Shown: one piece after another, positions 9,008 through 17,535 of the stretch
Layout: each line of letters begins with the position of its first letter
Numbering within the stretch: position 1 is the first letter of the stretch
Source of the DNA: QWOP01 sp003669605
GTDB lineage: Bacteria; Planctomycetota; Planctomycetia; Pirellulales; UBA1268
Direction of reading: 5' to 3'
Assembly: GCA_947481985.1 (NCBI GenBank)
Contig: CANKIK010000005.1
Span: forward strand, 1-64,000
DNA: 64,000 nucleotides
Program-made: the position numbers and the translations under genes
The notes under the pieces: model-generated
The model's database searches: none
Told to the model about the DNA's origin: nothing
What the model saw: only the letters and a program-made list of their open reading frames with translations

Positions 9008-11296
9008 ATGGAGCCCCCCGTCCCGCTGTCGCCGCCGCCGCCCCAGCCTCCCCGGCAGGAACCGGCCGAGTCCGGCCCGGGGAACAGCGCTTTGCTGCCG
9101 ACTGAGAAGCCCCGTGCCGGCGGCCGTCCGCGGAGTTTGGCGACGCCGCTGGAGCGATTGCCGGGAGTCGGCACGGCCCGGGCGGACCGCCTCAAACGCC
9201 TCGGGTTGGTGACGGCGGCGGACGCACTGATGCACTTCCCCCGCGACTACCGCGACTTCTCCGGCGCCCATCAGATTGCCGACATCGTGGCCGGCGAGCA
9301 CGCCTCGATCGCCGGCGACGTCGTCGATGTGACATCCCGGATCACCGGCGGCGGCCGGCAGATGCTCGTCGTCCGGTTGGCCTGTGCCCCGGGGAGCGTC
9401 CGCGCGGTGTGGTTCAATATGCCCTTCATGGCAAAACGGTTCGCCGTCGGGCAGCGGGTCGTGATCGCCGGCCAAGCCAAGCTCGCGGTGGGGAAGTGGG
9501 AGTTTGCCCACCCGGAGGTCCGCTGGCTCCAGGCCGGGGAGCGGTCCGATGCCTCCGACTGGTTGGCCGTCTATCCCCTCGCTGAAGGCGTCCTCCAGTC
9601 GCACGTCCGGGCGGCGGTGCAGGCGGCGCTCGATCACGCCGCCGATCTCCCCCCAGAGGCCCTGCCCGAAGACCTCCTCCGCAGCAAGGAGTTGCTGCCG
9701 ATCGACGTGGCACTCCGCGAAATCCACATCCCCTCGAGCTACGGAATGATCGCCGCGGCACGTCGCCGCTTTGTCTACGAGGAGCTGTTCATGCTCCAGT
9801 TGGCACTGCGGATGCACCGTGGCCAGCAGCAGGTACGACGGGCAGCGCCAGCGATTCCCGTCGACGGTCGCATCGATGGCCGCATCCGTGCCAGGTTCCC
9901 GTTCGAATTCACGGCGGCCCAGGTGCGGGTCTGCGCTGAGATTGCCGCCGACATGGCCCGGTCGGAGCCGATGAACCGTCTCCTCCAAGGGGACGTCGGC
10001 AGCGGCAAGACGGCCGTCGCGCTCTACGCGATCCTCGCGGCGGTGGCGACCCGCGTGCCCGGGGCACCCGCCGATCCGCGTGGTCGATCGGTGGGCTATC
10101 AGGCGGCGCTGATGGCTCCCACCGAACTCCTCGCCCGCCAGCACGCCGCCACGCTTGAGCGGGTGCTCGCCGAGCAGGAGGGACGGCTGCGGAAAAGCGA
10201 CGTGCGTGTGGAACTGCTCGTGGGGAGCCAGTCGGCGTCCCGTCGCAGCCAGGCACTGGAGCGAATCGCCAGTGGCGCCTCCAGGATCGTGGTCGGAACG
10301 CAGGCACTGGTCTGCGGCGGCGCCGTCTTCCGCAATCTCGCCCTGGTCGTCATCGACGAACAGCATCGCTTCGGTGTCGTGCAGCGAGGGATCCTCCAGC
10401 AGGACCACACCGATCCACATACCCTCCTCCTGACTGCCACGCCGATCCCGCGGACGATCGCCCATGCGATCTACGGCGAACTCGATGTCTCGATCCTCGA
10501 TGGCGTGCCACCTGGCAGGCAGCCGGTTGCCACCTACCGTGTCGGCCACGACCAACTCGACGCGTGGTGGGACTTCTTCCGGCGGAAACTCAAAGAAGGC
10601 CGACAGGGATACGTCGTTGTCGCCGCCGTCGAGGAATCGAAGCGGGGATTGGAGAGCGTGTCGAGCGCCTACGAGCACCTTGCCAACGGACCGCTCGAGG
10701 CCTTCCGGTTGGGTTTGGTGCATGGCCGGATGCCGGCCAAGAAGAAACAGGCGGTGATGGAGGAGTTTCGCTCCGGGAGGATTGACGTCCTGGTGGCCAC
10801 GAGTGTCATCGAGGTGGGGATCGATGTTCCCAACGCAACGCTGATGACGATCCTCGACGCCGAGGGATTCGGTCTCGCACAGCTCCACCAACTCCGTGGT
10901 CGTGTCGCCCGCGGCGCCGCGCGAGGGATTTGCGGCGCCGTGACCGCCAGCCCCGCACCTGACAGCCCCGCCCCTGATGGTGCCGCCGCCGAAGACGCCG
11001 TCGAGCCCCATCCCCGCATCGATGCCTTCGTGGGCACCACCGATGGCTTCAAACTCGCCGAGCAGGATCTCCTCCTCCGCGGCCCGGGCGACCTCGTAGG
11101 GACACGGCAAAGCGGTGCGCCGCCGATGTATCTGGCCGATCTCCTCCGCGACGCCAAGGTGGTGGCTGAGGCCCGCCAGGACGCGATGGAACTCTTCCAG
11201 CGCGACCCCCGTCTGGAGGGGGCGGAACTGACGCGATTGCGGCAGTTGATCCACAAGCGTTGGGGAGAGACTCTCGGCCTTGGGGGGGTGGGCTGA
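9008..11296 (+). CDS. recG: ATP-dependent DNA helicase RecG
   Basis: A 762-residue superfamily 2 helicase that reverses stalled forks and migrates branched DNA. The N-terminal wedge/OB domain (about 40-250) includes LPGVGTARADRLKRLGL. Motif I LLQGDVGSGKTAVAL sits near residue 328, the DEQH box in VVIDEQHRFGVVQR near 449, and TATPIPRT follows. The second motor domain has VATSVIEVGIDVPNA and motif VI as QLHQLRGRVARG near 625, where the common GRVGRG has Gly replaced by Ala. After motif VI there is a Pro/Ala/Asp-rich insertion (SPAPDSPAPDGAAAEDA) before FKLAEQDLLLRGPGDLVGTRQSG. The first 45 residues are Pro-rich and may be an extension. It probably forms an operon with rnhA. Confidence 0.96.
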   Translation: MEPPVPLSPPPPQPPRQEPAESGPGNSALLPTEKPRAGGRPRSLATPLERLPGVGTARADRLKRLGLVTAADALMHFPRDYRDFSGAHQIADIVAGEHASIAGDVVDVTSRITGGGRQMLVVRLACAPGSVRAVWFNMPFMAKRFAVGQRVVIAGQAKLAVGKWEFAHPEVRWLQAGERSDASDWLAVYPLAEGVLQSHVRAAVQAALDHAADLPPEALPEDLLRSKELLPIDVALREIHIPSSYGMIAAARRRFVYEELFMLQLALRMHRGQQQVRRAAPAIPVDGRIDGRIRARFPFEFTAAQVRVCAEIAADMARSEPMNRLLQGDVGSGKTAVALYAILAAVATRVPGAPADPRGRSVGYQAALMAPTELLARQHAATLERVLAEQEGRLRKSDVRVELLVGSQSASRRSQALERIASGASRIVVGTQALVCGGAVFRNLALVVIDEQHRFGVVQRGILQQDHTDPHTLLLTATPIPRTIAHAIYGELDVSILDGVPPGRQPVATYRVGHDQLDAWWDFFRRKLKEGRQGYVVVAAVEESKRGLESVSSAYEHLANGPLEAFRLGLVHGRMPAKKKQAVMEEFRSGRIDVLVATSVIEVGIDVPNATLMTILDAEGFGLAQLHQLRGRVARGAARGICGAVTASPAPDSPAPDGAAAEDAVEPHPRIDAFVGTTDGFKLAEQDLLLRGPGDLVGTRQSGAPPMYLADLLRDAKVVAEARQDAMELFQRDPRLEGAELTRLRQLIHKRWGETLGLGGVG

Positions 11297-11380
11297 GCCG
11301 CTGGGCCGTCGCTTTTTTAGGGGGGCTTCCCGCGCTGGTTTCCTGCGGAGAGAATTCAGCCTCCGCACCTCCCCAGAGCA

Positions 11381-11680
11381 ATGCCGCCGATGTACTACTT
11401 CGCGTACGGATTCAAGAAACTCTGCCCCCCGCTCTACGCCCTTCAGGTGGCCGAGCAGGCGCTGGTCAATGCCGGCTTTAGCGTCTTCGACCCTGTAGCG
11501 GCCGGAAAGGTGACCCTCGGCGGCACGCAGGTAGCCGACGGTGCCATGGTCACGGTGGTGGCCATGGATTGCGAGGGGGGAGCCGCTGTGGTCGTCAACG
11601 GCTTCTGCGCAAGTGACATGGCAGTCGCTGCTGCCCGGACCTACGCCGAAGGGGTGGCCGGCGCCATCAATCAAGCCTGA
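11381..11680 (+). CDS. Hypothetical small protein
   Basis: An ORF of 99 codons lying 84 bp after recG on the same strand, with codon use like its neighbours. No family was recognised. The product has no signal peptide or strong membrane segment, starts MPPMYYFAYGFKKL, and has an Ala/Val/Gly-rich centre with two cysteines (MDCEGGAAVV, NGFCASDM). A second in-frame ATG three codons in is an equally good start. The region has no competing frame of similar quality, which favours a real gene, but support is by exclusion. Confidence 0.5.
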   Translation: MPPMYYFAYGFKKLCPPLYALQVAEQALVNAGFSVFDPVAAGKVTLGGTQVADGAMVTVVAMDCEGGAAVVVNGFCASDMAVAAARTYAEGVAGAINQA

Positions 11681-11754
11681 ATGATCGGCCTGGGCATCTT
11701 CAGCACCAGCGCCGATGGCTAGGCTGATCAAGCCAAACAGGCCAATCAGGCTGA

Positions 11755-12906
11755 TCAGTCGTGGGCTGCCAAGGGCCCGCCCTGCAGCGCTGCCCCGCTC
11801 CGCCATGCCGTGCCGTCGCGCTCGACTGCGTGGTAGAGGGTGTCGCGCTCGACAGGCTCGCGGCCGGCCTCGCGGATCAGCCTTTGGATGTGCTCGACAG
11901 AGAGCACCTCCGGCGTGGTGGCGCCGGCATCGTGGTAGATCAGTTCGTGCCGCACCGTGCCGTCGAGGTCGTCAGCCCCGTAGGCCAGCGCCGCCTGGGC
12001 GGTGCCGATGCCGAGCATGATCCAGTAGGCCTTCACGTGGTCGAAGTTGTCGAGCACCAACCGCGACACCGCCATCGTCCGCAGGCTCATCGCCGCCGTC
12101 GGCTTGTGGATGTGGGAGAGGCGGGTGTTGTCGGGATGGAAAGCGAGCGGAATGAAAGTTTGAAATCCACCGGTCTCGTCTTGCAGTTGGCGGAGACGGA
12201 GAAGATGGTCGGTGCGGTGGAAGGCGTTCTCGATGTGGCCGTAGAGCATGGTGGCGTTGCTCCGCAGGCCGAGTGAATGAGCCGTGCGGTGGACATCGAA
12301 CCAGGCCGCGGTATCGGCCTTGTGTTCGCAGATCCGGTCGCGGACCTCGGGATGAAAGATCTCCGCCCCGCCGCCGGGGAGGCTCCCCAGCCCGGCATCA
12401 CGCAGTTCGACGAGAATCTCCCGCACCGATCGCTTGGTGAGATGCTGGAACCAGTTGATCTCCACCGGAGTCCAGGCCTTGAGATGCAGGCAGGGATAGT
12501 GGTCGTGGAGGAGACGGATGATGTTCAGGTACCAGTCGTAGTCTTTTTGGTGGTGAAGACCGCCGACAATGTGCATCTCCGTGCTGCCGGCGTCGACTGC
12601 CTCTTGGCCGCGGGCAAGGATCTGCTCGTCCCCCATGACGTAGCCCCGGGGGTCGCGGAGATCGGCACGGAAAGCACAAAACGTGCAGCGGTAGACGCAG
12701 ACGTTGGTGGGGTTGAGATGGGTGTTGATGTTGTAGAAGCCGCGGTTGCCGTTTTTTCGCTCCCGGACACGGTTGGCCAGGGCACCGAGCTCGTGGAGAT
12801 CAATCCGTTCGTCCCAGAGCATTTCCGCCTCGGCGGCATCCAGACGCACGCCGGCCTCGACCTTGGCGCGGACCGGTTCCAGGGATGGGGTGGCGGCACG
12901 GATCAT
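11755..12906 (-). CDS. mqnE: Aminofutalosine synthase (radical SAM), menaquinone synthesis by the futalosine route
   Basis: A 383-residue radical SAM enzyme with the cluster motif CVYRCTFC after NTHLNPTN. The following segments fit MqnE well: GYVMGDEQIL, EMHIVGGLHHQKDYDWYL, LKAWTPVEINWFQHLTK, LPGGGAEIFHPEVRDRIC and NATMLYGHIE. MqnE joins carboxyvinyl-oxybenzoate to the adenosine skeleton to form aminofutalosine. The chosen ATG has GGAGG eight bases upstream; an ATG twelve codons earlier lacks this. The prenyltransferase, UbiX and methyltransferase genes 2-5 kb away on the same strand belong to the same pathway. MqnA, B, C and D are not in the window. Confidence 0.92.
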   Translation of the reverse strand: MIRAATPSLEPVRAKVEAGVRLDAAEAEMLWDERIDLHELGALANRVRERKNGNRGFYNINTHLNPTNVCVYRCTFCAFRADLRDPRGYVMGDEQILARGQEAVDAGSTEMHIVGGLHHQKDYDWYLNIIRLLHDHYPCLHLKAWTPVEINWFQHLTKRSVREILVELRDAGLGSLPGGGAEIFHPEVRDRICEHKADTAAWFDVHRTAHSLGLRSNATMLYGHIENAFHRTDHLLRLRQLQDETGGFQTFIPLAFHPDNTRLSHIHKPTAAMSLRTMAVSRLVLDNFDHVKAYWIMLGIGTAQAALAYGADDLDGTVRHELIYHDAGATTPEVLSVEHIQRLIREAGREPVERDTLYHAVERDGTAWRSGAALQGGPLAAHD

Positions 12907-13148
12907 GGGGAGGCCTCCGGGCTGGTGGAGCGAACACGACACTTGAGAGGTAACCGTAGCCGGCCTGTTTCAGCAACACGTCTGCCAAACTTCGGGGAAT
13001 CCGCGCCTTAAAATAGCGATTGCTGCCGGCAGACTGGCTCCCCAGCCGACGCCCGGGAGGCGAACGGGGTATCGTAGGGCAACGCGTTCCGCGCCGGTTT
13101 TCGAAGCCCCTGCCAGTCGCCTTCGGGCGGCTTTCCCGCCCCAGTTGC

Positions 13149-14996
13149 ATGCCCACGGCTTACGACATCATCGGCGATATCCACGGCTGCGATGCCGAGC
13201 TGGCCGAACTGCTGCGGCTCCTCGGCCACGGCGATCCGTTCTCCCCGCACAGCGGCCGGATGCTGGTCTTCGTGGGCGACCTGGTGGACCGTGGCCCGGC
13301 CACGCCGGCTGTCTTGGAGCGGGTGATGCGGCTGGTGAGGGAGGGCCGGGGCTGTTGTGTGGCTGGAAACCACGACGTCCGCCTCGCCGAGGCACTCCGC
13401 GGGATCCCCGTCGAACCGGGGCACGGACTGGAGCAATCGCTCGAGCAGTTCGCCTCCCGCCCCCACGCAGAGCGGATGGAGGTGTTGGCCTTCCTCGAAT
13501 CGCTGCCCGGACACCTCGCGCTTGACGGGGGGCGACTGGTGGTGGCACATGCCGGTCTGGAGGAGGCATTGCATGGAGTCGATTCCGCCGCCGCCCGCGA
13601 AGCCGCCATCCATGGAACGTACACCGGAGCCTTCGACTCCCGTTGCATGCCGGTCCGGACTGACTGGGCGAATGACTACCACGGTGCTGCCGCTGTGGTC
13701 CACGGCCACACTCCGGTAGAAATTCCAGAGTGGTTTCACAACACCCTCTGCATCGACACCGGCTGCGTGTACGGTGGCCGGCTCACCGCGCTGCGTTGGC
13801 CGGAGCGGGAACTCGTGGCGGTGACGGCCGGCGGCACGTGGGGGAATTCGGCCCGCGGCGCGTTGCCGTTGCGGGCACAGCGCGAACCGACGGCCGAAGC
13901 AGTGCCCCTGCCGCAGGGGACCGCCACCGACGCCATCCGGGTGCTCCGTCGGCGGGCCGTGGAGATTCTTGCCGCCGCTTCCTCTCCGGATGATGCTCGT
14001 TCCGGGGCCAGCCCGACATCCAACGGGGGCCGTCCGCCTGCCGATCCCGCAGCCGACAAGCCTGCTCCGCTTGGTCGCTGGTTGATCCATCTTCCGCCGA
14101 CGATGTCTGCCTGCGATCCCGGCCGGACCGCCGACGGGTTAGAGCACCCTCTGGGGGCTTTTGCCCATTACGCCTCGCAAGGGCTGCGGCGGGTGGTGTG
14201 CGAGGAGAAACACTCCGGCGTGCGTGTGGTGGTGATCCTCTGCCGCGACCGGGCAGCCGCCCGGCGACGGTTCGGCGCTGATGCCCTGGGCGTGATCCAT
14301 TCCCGTGCTGGCAGAAGGTTCCTTCCTGCGGCAGCCGAGCAGACGCTGCTCGGGGAGTTTGGCGTCGCCGCGGAGGCCGCGGGAGTGTGGCGTGATCTCG
14401 ACACCGATTGGCTGTGCCTCGACGGCGAACTGCTCGGGGAACCGCTGGCCGCGGCGACGCGTCCCTTCCAGGTGGTGCTCTTTCACCTCCTGGCTGCGGA
14501 GAGGAGGACCTTCTTCGATCGCGACCATCCCTGGCATCTAGGACAACTCGCCCGGCTCGTCGCCGAGGGGGACGGCAGCCTCGTCGTCACCCCCCACAGG
14601 CTCGTCGATCTCACCCGGCCGGTTGAAGTAGCCGGGGCAATTGCCTGGTGGCACGCGCTCTGTCTGGGGGGGGGCGAAGGGATTGTCGTCAAGCCGGTTT
14701 CGTGCGCAGGGTGGGGGGCTTCCGGCCCGGTGCAGCCGGCACTCAAGGTTCGGGGCGCGGAGTGGCTGCGCCGGGTGTATGGCGACGGCTACCGCGATCA
14801 AGCGAACTTCGAACGCCTCCGACGGCGGAGCCTGATCGCCAAGCGGAGCCGGGCCCTGGGACAGTTCGCCCTCGGCATTGAGGGGTTGGAGCGGTTTGTG
14901 GAGGGCGCGGCAGACGCCGAGGTGTGGGCCTGCCTCGTGGCGATGGAGGGGGGAATGCCGGAGGCTGGTCGATTCCCCGGTGCGGCCCCACCTTAA
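13149..14996 (+). CDS. Pnkp-like RNA repair enzyme: metallophosphatase plus nucleotidyltransferase (ligase) domain, kinase domain absent
   Basis: A 615-residue protein matching the second and third domains of bacterial Pnkp. Residues 1-250 form the binuclear metallophosphatase: YDIIGDIHGCDAEL, VGDLVDRGPATP, VAGNHDVRLAE, LVVAHAGLEEAL, VVHGHTPVEIPEW and IDTGCVYGGRLTALRWPERE. After a Pro/Ala/Ser-rich linker, residues 315-615 are the nucleotidyltransferase: motif I CEEKHSGVRVVV with Lys354, CLDGELL, GEGIVVKPV and QPALKVRGAEWLRRVYG. Canonical Pnkp (about 850 residues) begins with a P-loop kinase; here nothing kinase-like precedes the phosphatase, and upstream DNA is the antisense of mqnE. In Pnkp the phosphatase removes 3' phosphates and the ligase adenylates RNA ends. 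The usual partner Hen1 is not nearby. Confidence 0.88.
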   Translation: MPTAYDIIGDIHGCDAELAELLRLLGHGDPFSPHSGRMLVFVGDLVDRGPATPAVLERVMRLVREGRGCCVAGNHDVRLAEALRGIPVEPGHGLEQSLEQFASRPHAERMEVLAFLESLPGHLALDGGRLVVAHAGLEEALHGVDSAAAREAAIHGTYTGAFDSRCMPVRTDWANDYHGAAAVVHGHTPVEIPEWFHNTLCIDTGCVYGGRLTALRWPERELVAVTAGGTWGNSARGALPLRAQREPTAEAVPLPQGTATDAIRVLRRRAVEILAAASSPDDARSGASPTSNGGRPPADPAADKPAPLGRWLIHLPPTMSACDPGRTADGLEHPLGAFAHYASQGLRRVVCEEKHSGVRVVVILCRDRAAARRRFGADALGVIHSRAGRRFLPAAAEQTLLGEFGVAAEAAGVWRDLDTDWLCLDGELLGEPLAAATRPFQVVLFHLLAAERRTFFDRDHPWHLGQLARLVAEGDGSLVVTPHRLVDLTRPVEVAGAIAWWHALCLGGGEGIVVKPVSCAGWGASGPVQPALKVRGAEWLRRVYGDGYRDQANFERLRRRSLIAKRSRALGQFALGIEGLERFVEGAADAEVWACLVAMEGGMPEAGRFPGAAPP

Positions 14997-15025
14997 ACAC
15001 CCGTCACGCCTCTGCAATCGACAGG

Positions 15026-15967
15026 TCAGGCCCAGAGATCGACGGCGATCGCTACCAGGAGAATCATGCCGATAGTGGCGTTGGCGTTGAAGAACGCCTG
15101 ATTGACGCGTGAGAGGTCATCTGGGCGGACGATCCAGTGTTCCCAGAGAAGGAGGCCCGCGATCACCACCATGGCTCCCGCATACACGCTCCCCAACGCC
15201 GGCACGACCAGCGGCAGAAGGGCCAAGAGCAGCACCGTGATCAGATGCAGCACCGCCGCCAACCGCAGGGCTCGTGCCACCCCCAGCCGAGCGGGAATGC
15301 TATGCAGGCCGTGGTCGGCATCGAAGCCGGCGTCCTGGCAGGCATAGATGATGTCAAACCCTGCCACCCAGGTCATCACGCCCAAGCCGAGGACCACCGC
15401 CGGCAGCAGGTCGGCCGGTTCGCGGAGCACCACCAAGCCGCGGAGTGCGATCCATGCGGCGACCGGCGCCATCCCCAGCGCCGCTCCGAGCCAGAGGTGG
15501 GCAAGCATCGTGAACCGCTTGGCGTAGCTGTATCCCAGCAGCCAAGCGAGCACTGGCACCGAGAGCACCATCGGCAGCCAGTTGGGGAGAAAAAGGAGTG
15601 TCGAGGCGAGGAACGCGGTGCAGGAAGCCACCACCAGAGCGAACACCTCGCCCACCCCCAGGTCGCCGCGTGGCAGGTGACGCGAGGCCGTTCTTGGATT
15701 GGCTGCGTCGATCGAGCGGTCAACGAGGCGGTTGAAGGCCATCGCCGCGGTCCGGGCGGTGATCATGCACAGAAGAATCCCCAGTCCGGCCCGCAGCCAT
15801 GCTCCGGTGCTCCCCGTCACCCCGCCCAGATCGCCCCCCATCCGCAACGCTACCAAGCCCGCCATGACAGCGAACGGAAGGGCGAAGATCGTGTGGCTGA
15901 AGCGGACGAGTTCCAGGTACGGGCGGACCCCCGTTGCCGTCATCGCCATCCCGCGGTCATCGGCCAT
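15026..15967 (-). CDS. UbiA-family polyprenyltransferase (menaquinone pathway, MqnP-like)
   Basis: A 313-residue integral membrane prenyltransferase with about eight or nine hydrophobic segments. The first Asp-rich motif is NRLVDRSIDAANPRT and the second is in DIIYACQDAGFDADHG followed by GLHSIPARLG, the pattern of UbiA/MqnP proteins. In futalosine-route bacteria this enzyme attaches the polyprenyl tail to the aromatic precursor. It overlaps the upstream ubiX by 11 bp, so translation is probably coupled. The chosen ATG follows GGTGAGG immediately; ATGs at 15973 and 15949 are alternatives. The ubiX and menG neighbours support a menaquinone rather than a haem or chlorophyll role. Confidence 0.88.
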   Translation of the reverse strand: MADDRGMAMTATGVRPYLELVRFSHTIFALPFAVMAGLVALRMGGDLGGVTGSTGAWLRAGLGILLCMITARTAAMAFNRLVDRSIDAANPRTASRHLPRGDLGVGEVFALVVASCTAFLASTLLFLPNWLPMVLSVPVLAWLLGYSYAKRFTMLAHLWLGAALGMAPVAAWIALRGLVVLREPADLLPAVVLGLGVMTWVAGFDIIYACQDAGFDADHGLHSIPARLGVARALRLAAVLHLITVLLLALLPLVVPALGSVYAGAMVVIAGLLLWEHWIVRPDDLSRVNQAFFNANATIGMILLVAIAVDLWA

Positions 15968-16598
15968 CCTCACCCCAGCGTTTCATGAGTGTGTTGGGTA
16001 CGGCCAGCTGGTCGCAGATCCTGGCGACGAGAAAATCGACCAGATCGGGGATCGTGCGGGCGCCGGCGTAGAACCCCGGTGCCGCTGGGAGCACGACGGC
16101 GCCGGCCTCGTGGATGGCCTGCATGTTTTTCAACTGTGGCAGCGAGAGGGGAGTCTCCCGGGGAACGACGACCAGCCGGCGCCGTTCCTTGAGGTGCACC
16201 TCGGCCGCCCGATGGATGAGGTTCTCCCCCAAGGAGTGGGCTACCGCGGCCAGCGTGCCGCCGCTGCACGGACAGATCACCATCGCCTGCGTGAGGAACG
16301 AACCGCTGGCTATGGGTGCCATCAGATCGCGGTGGTGGTGGTAATGGAGACGGCCGGGTGTTGCCGGCATCGCATCCAGGGAGGTTCCAAGGAGCACCGC
16401 CGGGTCGAAGCGGTCGAGATCGATGTTCCGGGAGAGCTCCTGGAGGATCACCGCCCGACCGGCCGGACTGATCGAGAGGTGGACGTCGCGGCCGGCGGCG
16501 AGCACCACCTCCAGCAACCGCACGGCATACACCGCCCCGGAGGCGCCGGTGATCGCTACCACGAGGGGCAAGGCGGGTGGATGGTGGTCGTGTGACAC
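15957..16598 (-). CDS. ubiX: UbiX-family flavin prenyltransferase
   Basis: A 213-residue flavoprotein of the UbiX/Pad1 family, which makes prenylated FMN, the cofactor of UbiD-type decarboxylases. Visible features: VAITGASGAVYAVRLLEVV at the N-terminus, ICPCSGGTLAAVAHSLGENL in the middle, and LVVVPRETPLSLPQLKNM, which holds the conserved Arg-Glu of the active site. It lies between menG (2 bp away) and the prenyltransferase (overlapping), all on the minus strand. In the futalosine route it serves the decarboxylation of the naphthoate precursor; the matching UbiD-type decarboxylase is not in the window. Confidence 0.92.
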   Translation of the reverse strand: MSHDHHPPALPLVVAITGASGAVYAVRLLEVVLAAGRDVHLSISPAGRAVILQELSRNIDLDRFDPAVLLGTSLDAMPATPGRLHYHHHRDLMAPIASGSFLTQAMVICPCSGGTLAAVAHSLGENLIHRAAEVHLKERRRLVVVPRETPLSLPQLKNMQAIHEAGAVVLPAAPGFYAGARTIPDLVDFLVARICDQLAVPNTLMKRWGEDGR

Positions 16599-16600
16599 GG

Positions 16601-17419
16601 TCAGCGTCCGGGATGGATGGCGGGCAAGGCGTCTGCCCGGGTGGCGATCGTGAGCGTGGCGATGCCCAGCGAGAGGGGCACCTGCACGACTGTGGGAAAA
16701 CCGGCTGTTCGTACGAGGCTCGCCAACGCCTCCCCCGAGGGAAAGTCCTCAACGCTGCGATTGAGATAGGTGTAGGCATCGGAGGCATTGCGGGCCACGG
16801 CGTTTCCCAACCGCGGCAGGACGTTGCGGAAATACCAGAGGTAGGCAGACCGCACCACGGCGCTTGCCGGCAGGGAAAACTCAAGGATCGCGAGCTTCCC
16901 TCCGGGCTTGCAGACCCGTGCCATCTCTGCCAGTCCTGCGGAGGTGTCGGCGATGTTTCGCAGGCCGAAGGCCACCGTCACCAGATCGAAGGTCGCCGTG
17001 GGGAAGGGGAGATCCATCGCATCGGCCTCGACCCATTCGATCCCCGGATGTCTTTTCGCTCCCTTCTCCATGCCACGAGTCAGCATTGGCAGGCAGAAGT
17101 CGCTGGCCACGATTCGCAGCCCCGGACTATCGTTACTCTGCGACGAACCGACAGCAGCGGCCCTTTCGGCGTACGCCAGTGCCAAGTCGCCTGTCCCGGT
17201 GCAGACGTCGAGCATGGCGCCCCCTCGGGGGGGCGGCGGTGCCCGTCGCACCGTCACATACCGCCACCAGACGTCGATGCCCCCAGAGAGGATTCGGTTG
17301 ACGAGGTCGTAGCGGGGGGCGATTTCGGCGAACATCCCCCGCACCTTGGTGCCACTTTTGTCGACCGCAGCGGAATTGCCGGTGGTGTGCCGTGGCTCTA
17401 TGGTTGGGGCTTGTTCCAT
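16601..17419 (-). CDS. menG: Demethylmenaquinone methyltransferase (UbiE/MenG family)
   Basis: A 272-residue SAM-dependent methyltransferase that adds the last methyl group of menaquinone. Family signatures: VRGMFAEIAPRYDLVNRILS, the SAM loop MLDVCTGTGDLALAYAE, PFPTATFDLVTVAFGLRNI, LKP-type segment VCKPGGKLAILEFSLP and AYTYLNRSVEDFPSGEAL. The Met before EQAPTIEP was chosen because the 73 codons upstream encode an Arg/Pro-rich stretch unlike the family. It is the first gene of a three-gene minus-strand unit menG-ubiX-prenyltransferase with 2 bp and overlapping junctions. comB is divergent, 116 bp away, so both promoters should lie between 17420 and 17535. Confidence 0.95.
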   Translation of the reverse strand: MEQAPTIEPRHTTGNSAAVDKSGTKVRGMFAEIAPRYDLVNRILSGGIDVWWRYVTVRRAPPPPRGGAMLDVCTGTGDLALAYAERAAAVGSSQSNDSPGLRIVASDFCLPMLTRGMEKGAKRHPGIEWVEADAMDLPFPTATFDLVTVAFGLRNIADTSAGLAEMARVCKPGGKLAILEFSLPASAVVRSAYLWYFRNVLPRLGNAVARNASDAYTYLNRSVEDFPSGEALASLVRTAGFPTVVQVPLSLGIATLTIATRADALPAIHPGR

Positions 17420-17535
17420 CGCGGGCAGTGTGCGTCTGGGAGGGTGGCGGATTTGGTTTTGAGCGGGAGAGCGCCAGAGCGTGACTGGCGATACGCCGCC
17501 GGGCGGAGACGATAGCAGGGATTCGAGGAGGCCGT

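Noticed and set aside
11281..11380. Possible intrinsic terminator after recG (CGCTTTTTTAGGGGGG)
   Set aside because: The T run is not preceded by a convincing GC hairpin and a same-strand gene follows.
8927..11806. 959-codon open frame on the minus strand opposite recG
   Set aside because: Its product is low-complexity and lacks any recognised domain, while recG on the plus strand carries all helicase motifs. High GC keeps the opposite frame open by chance.
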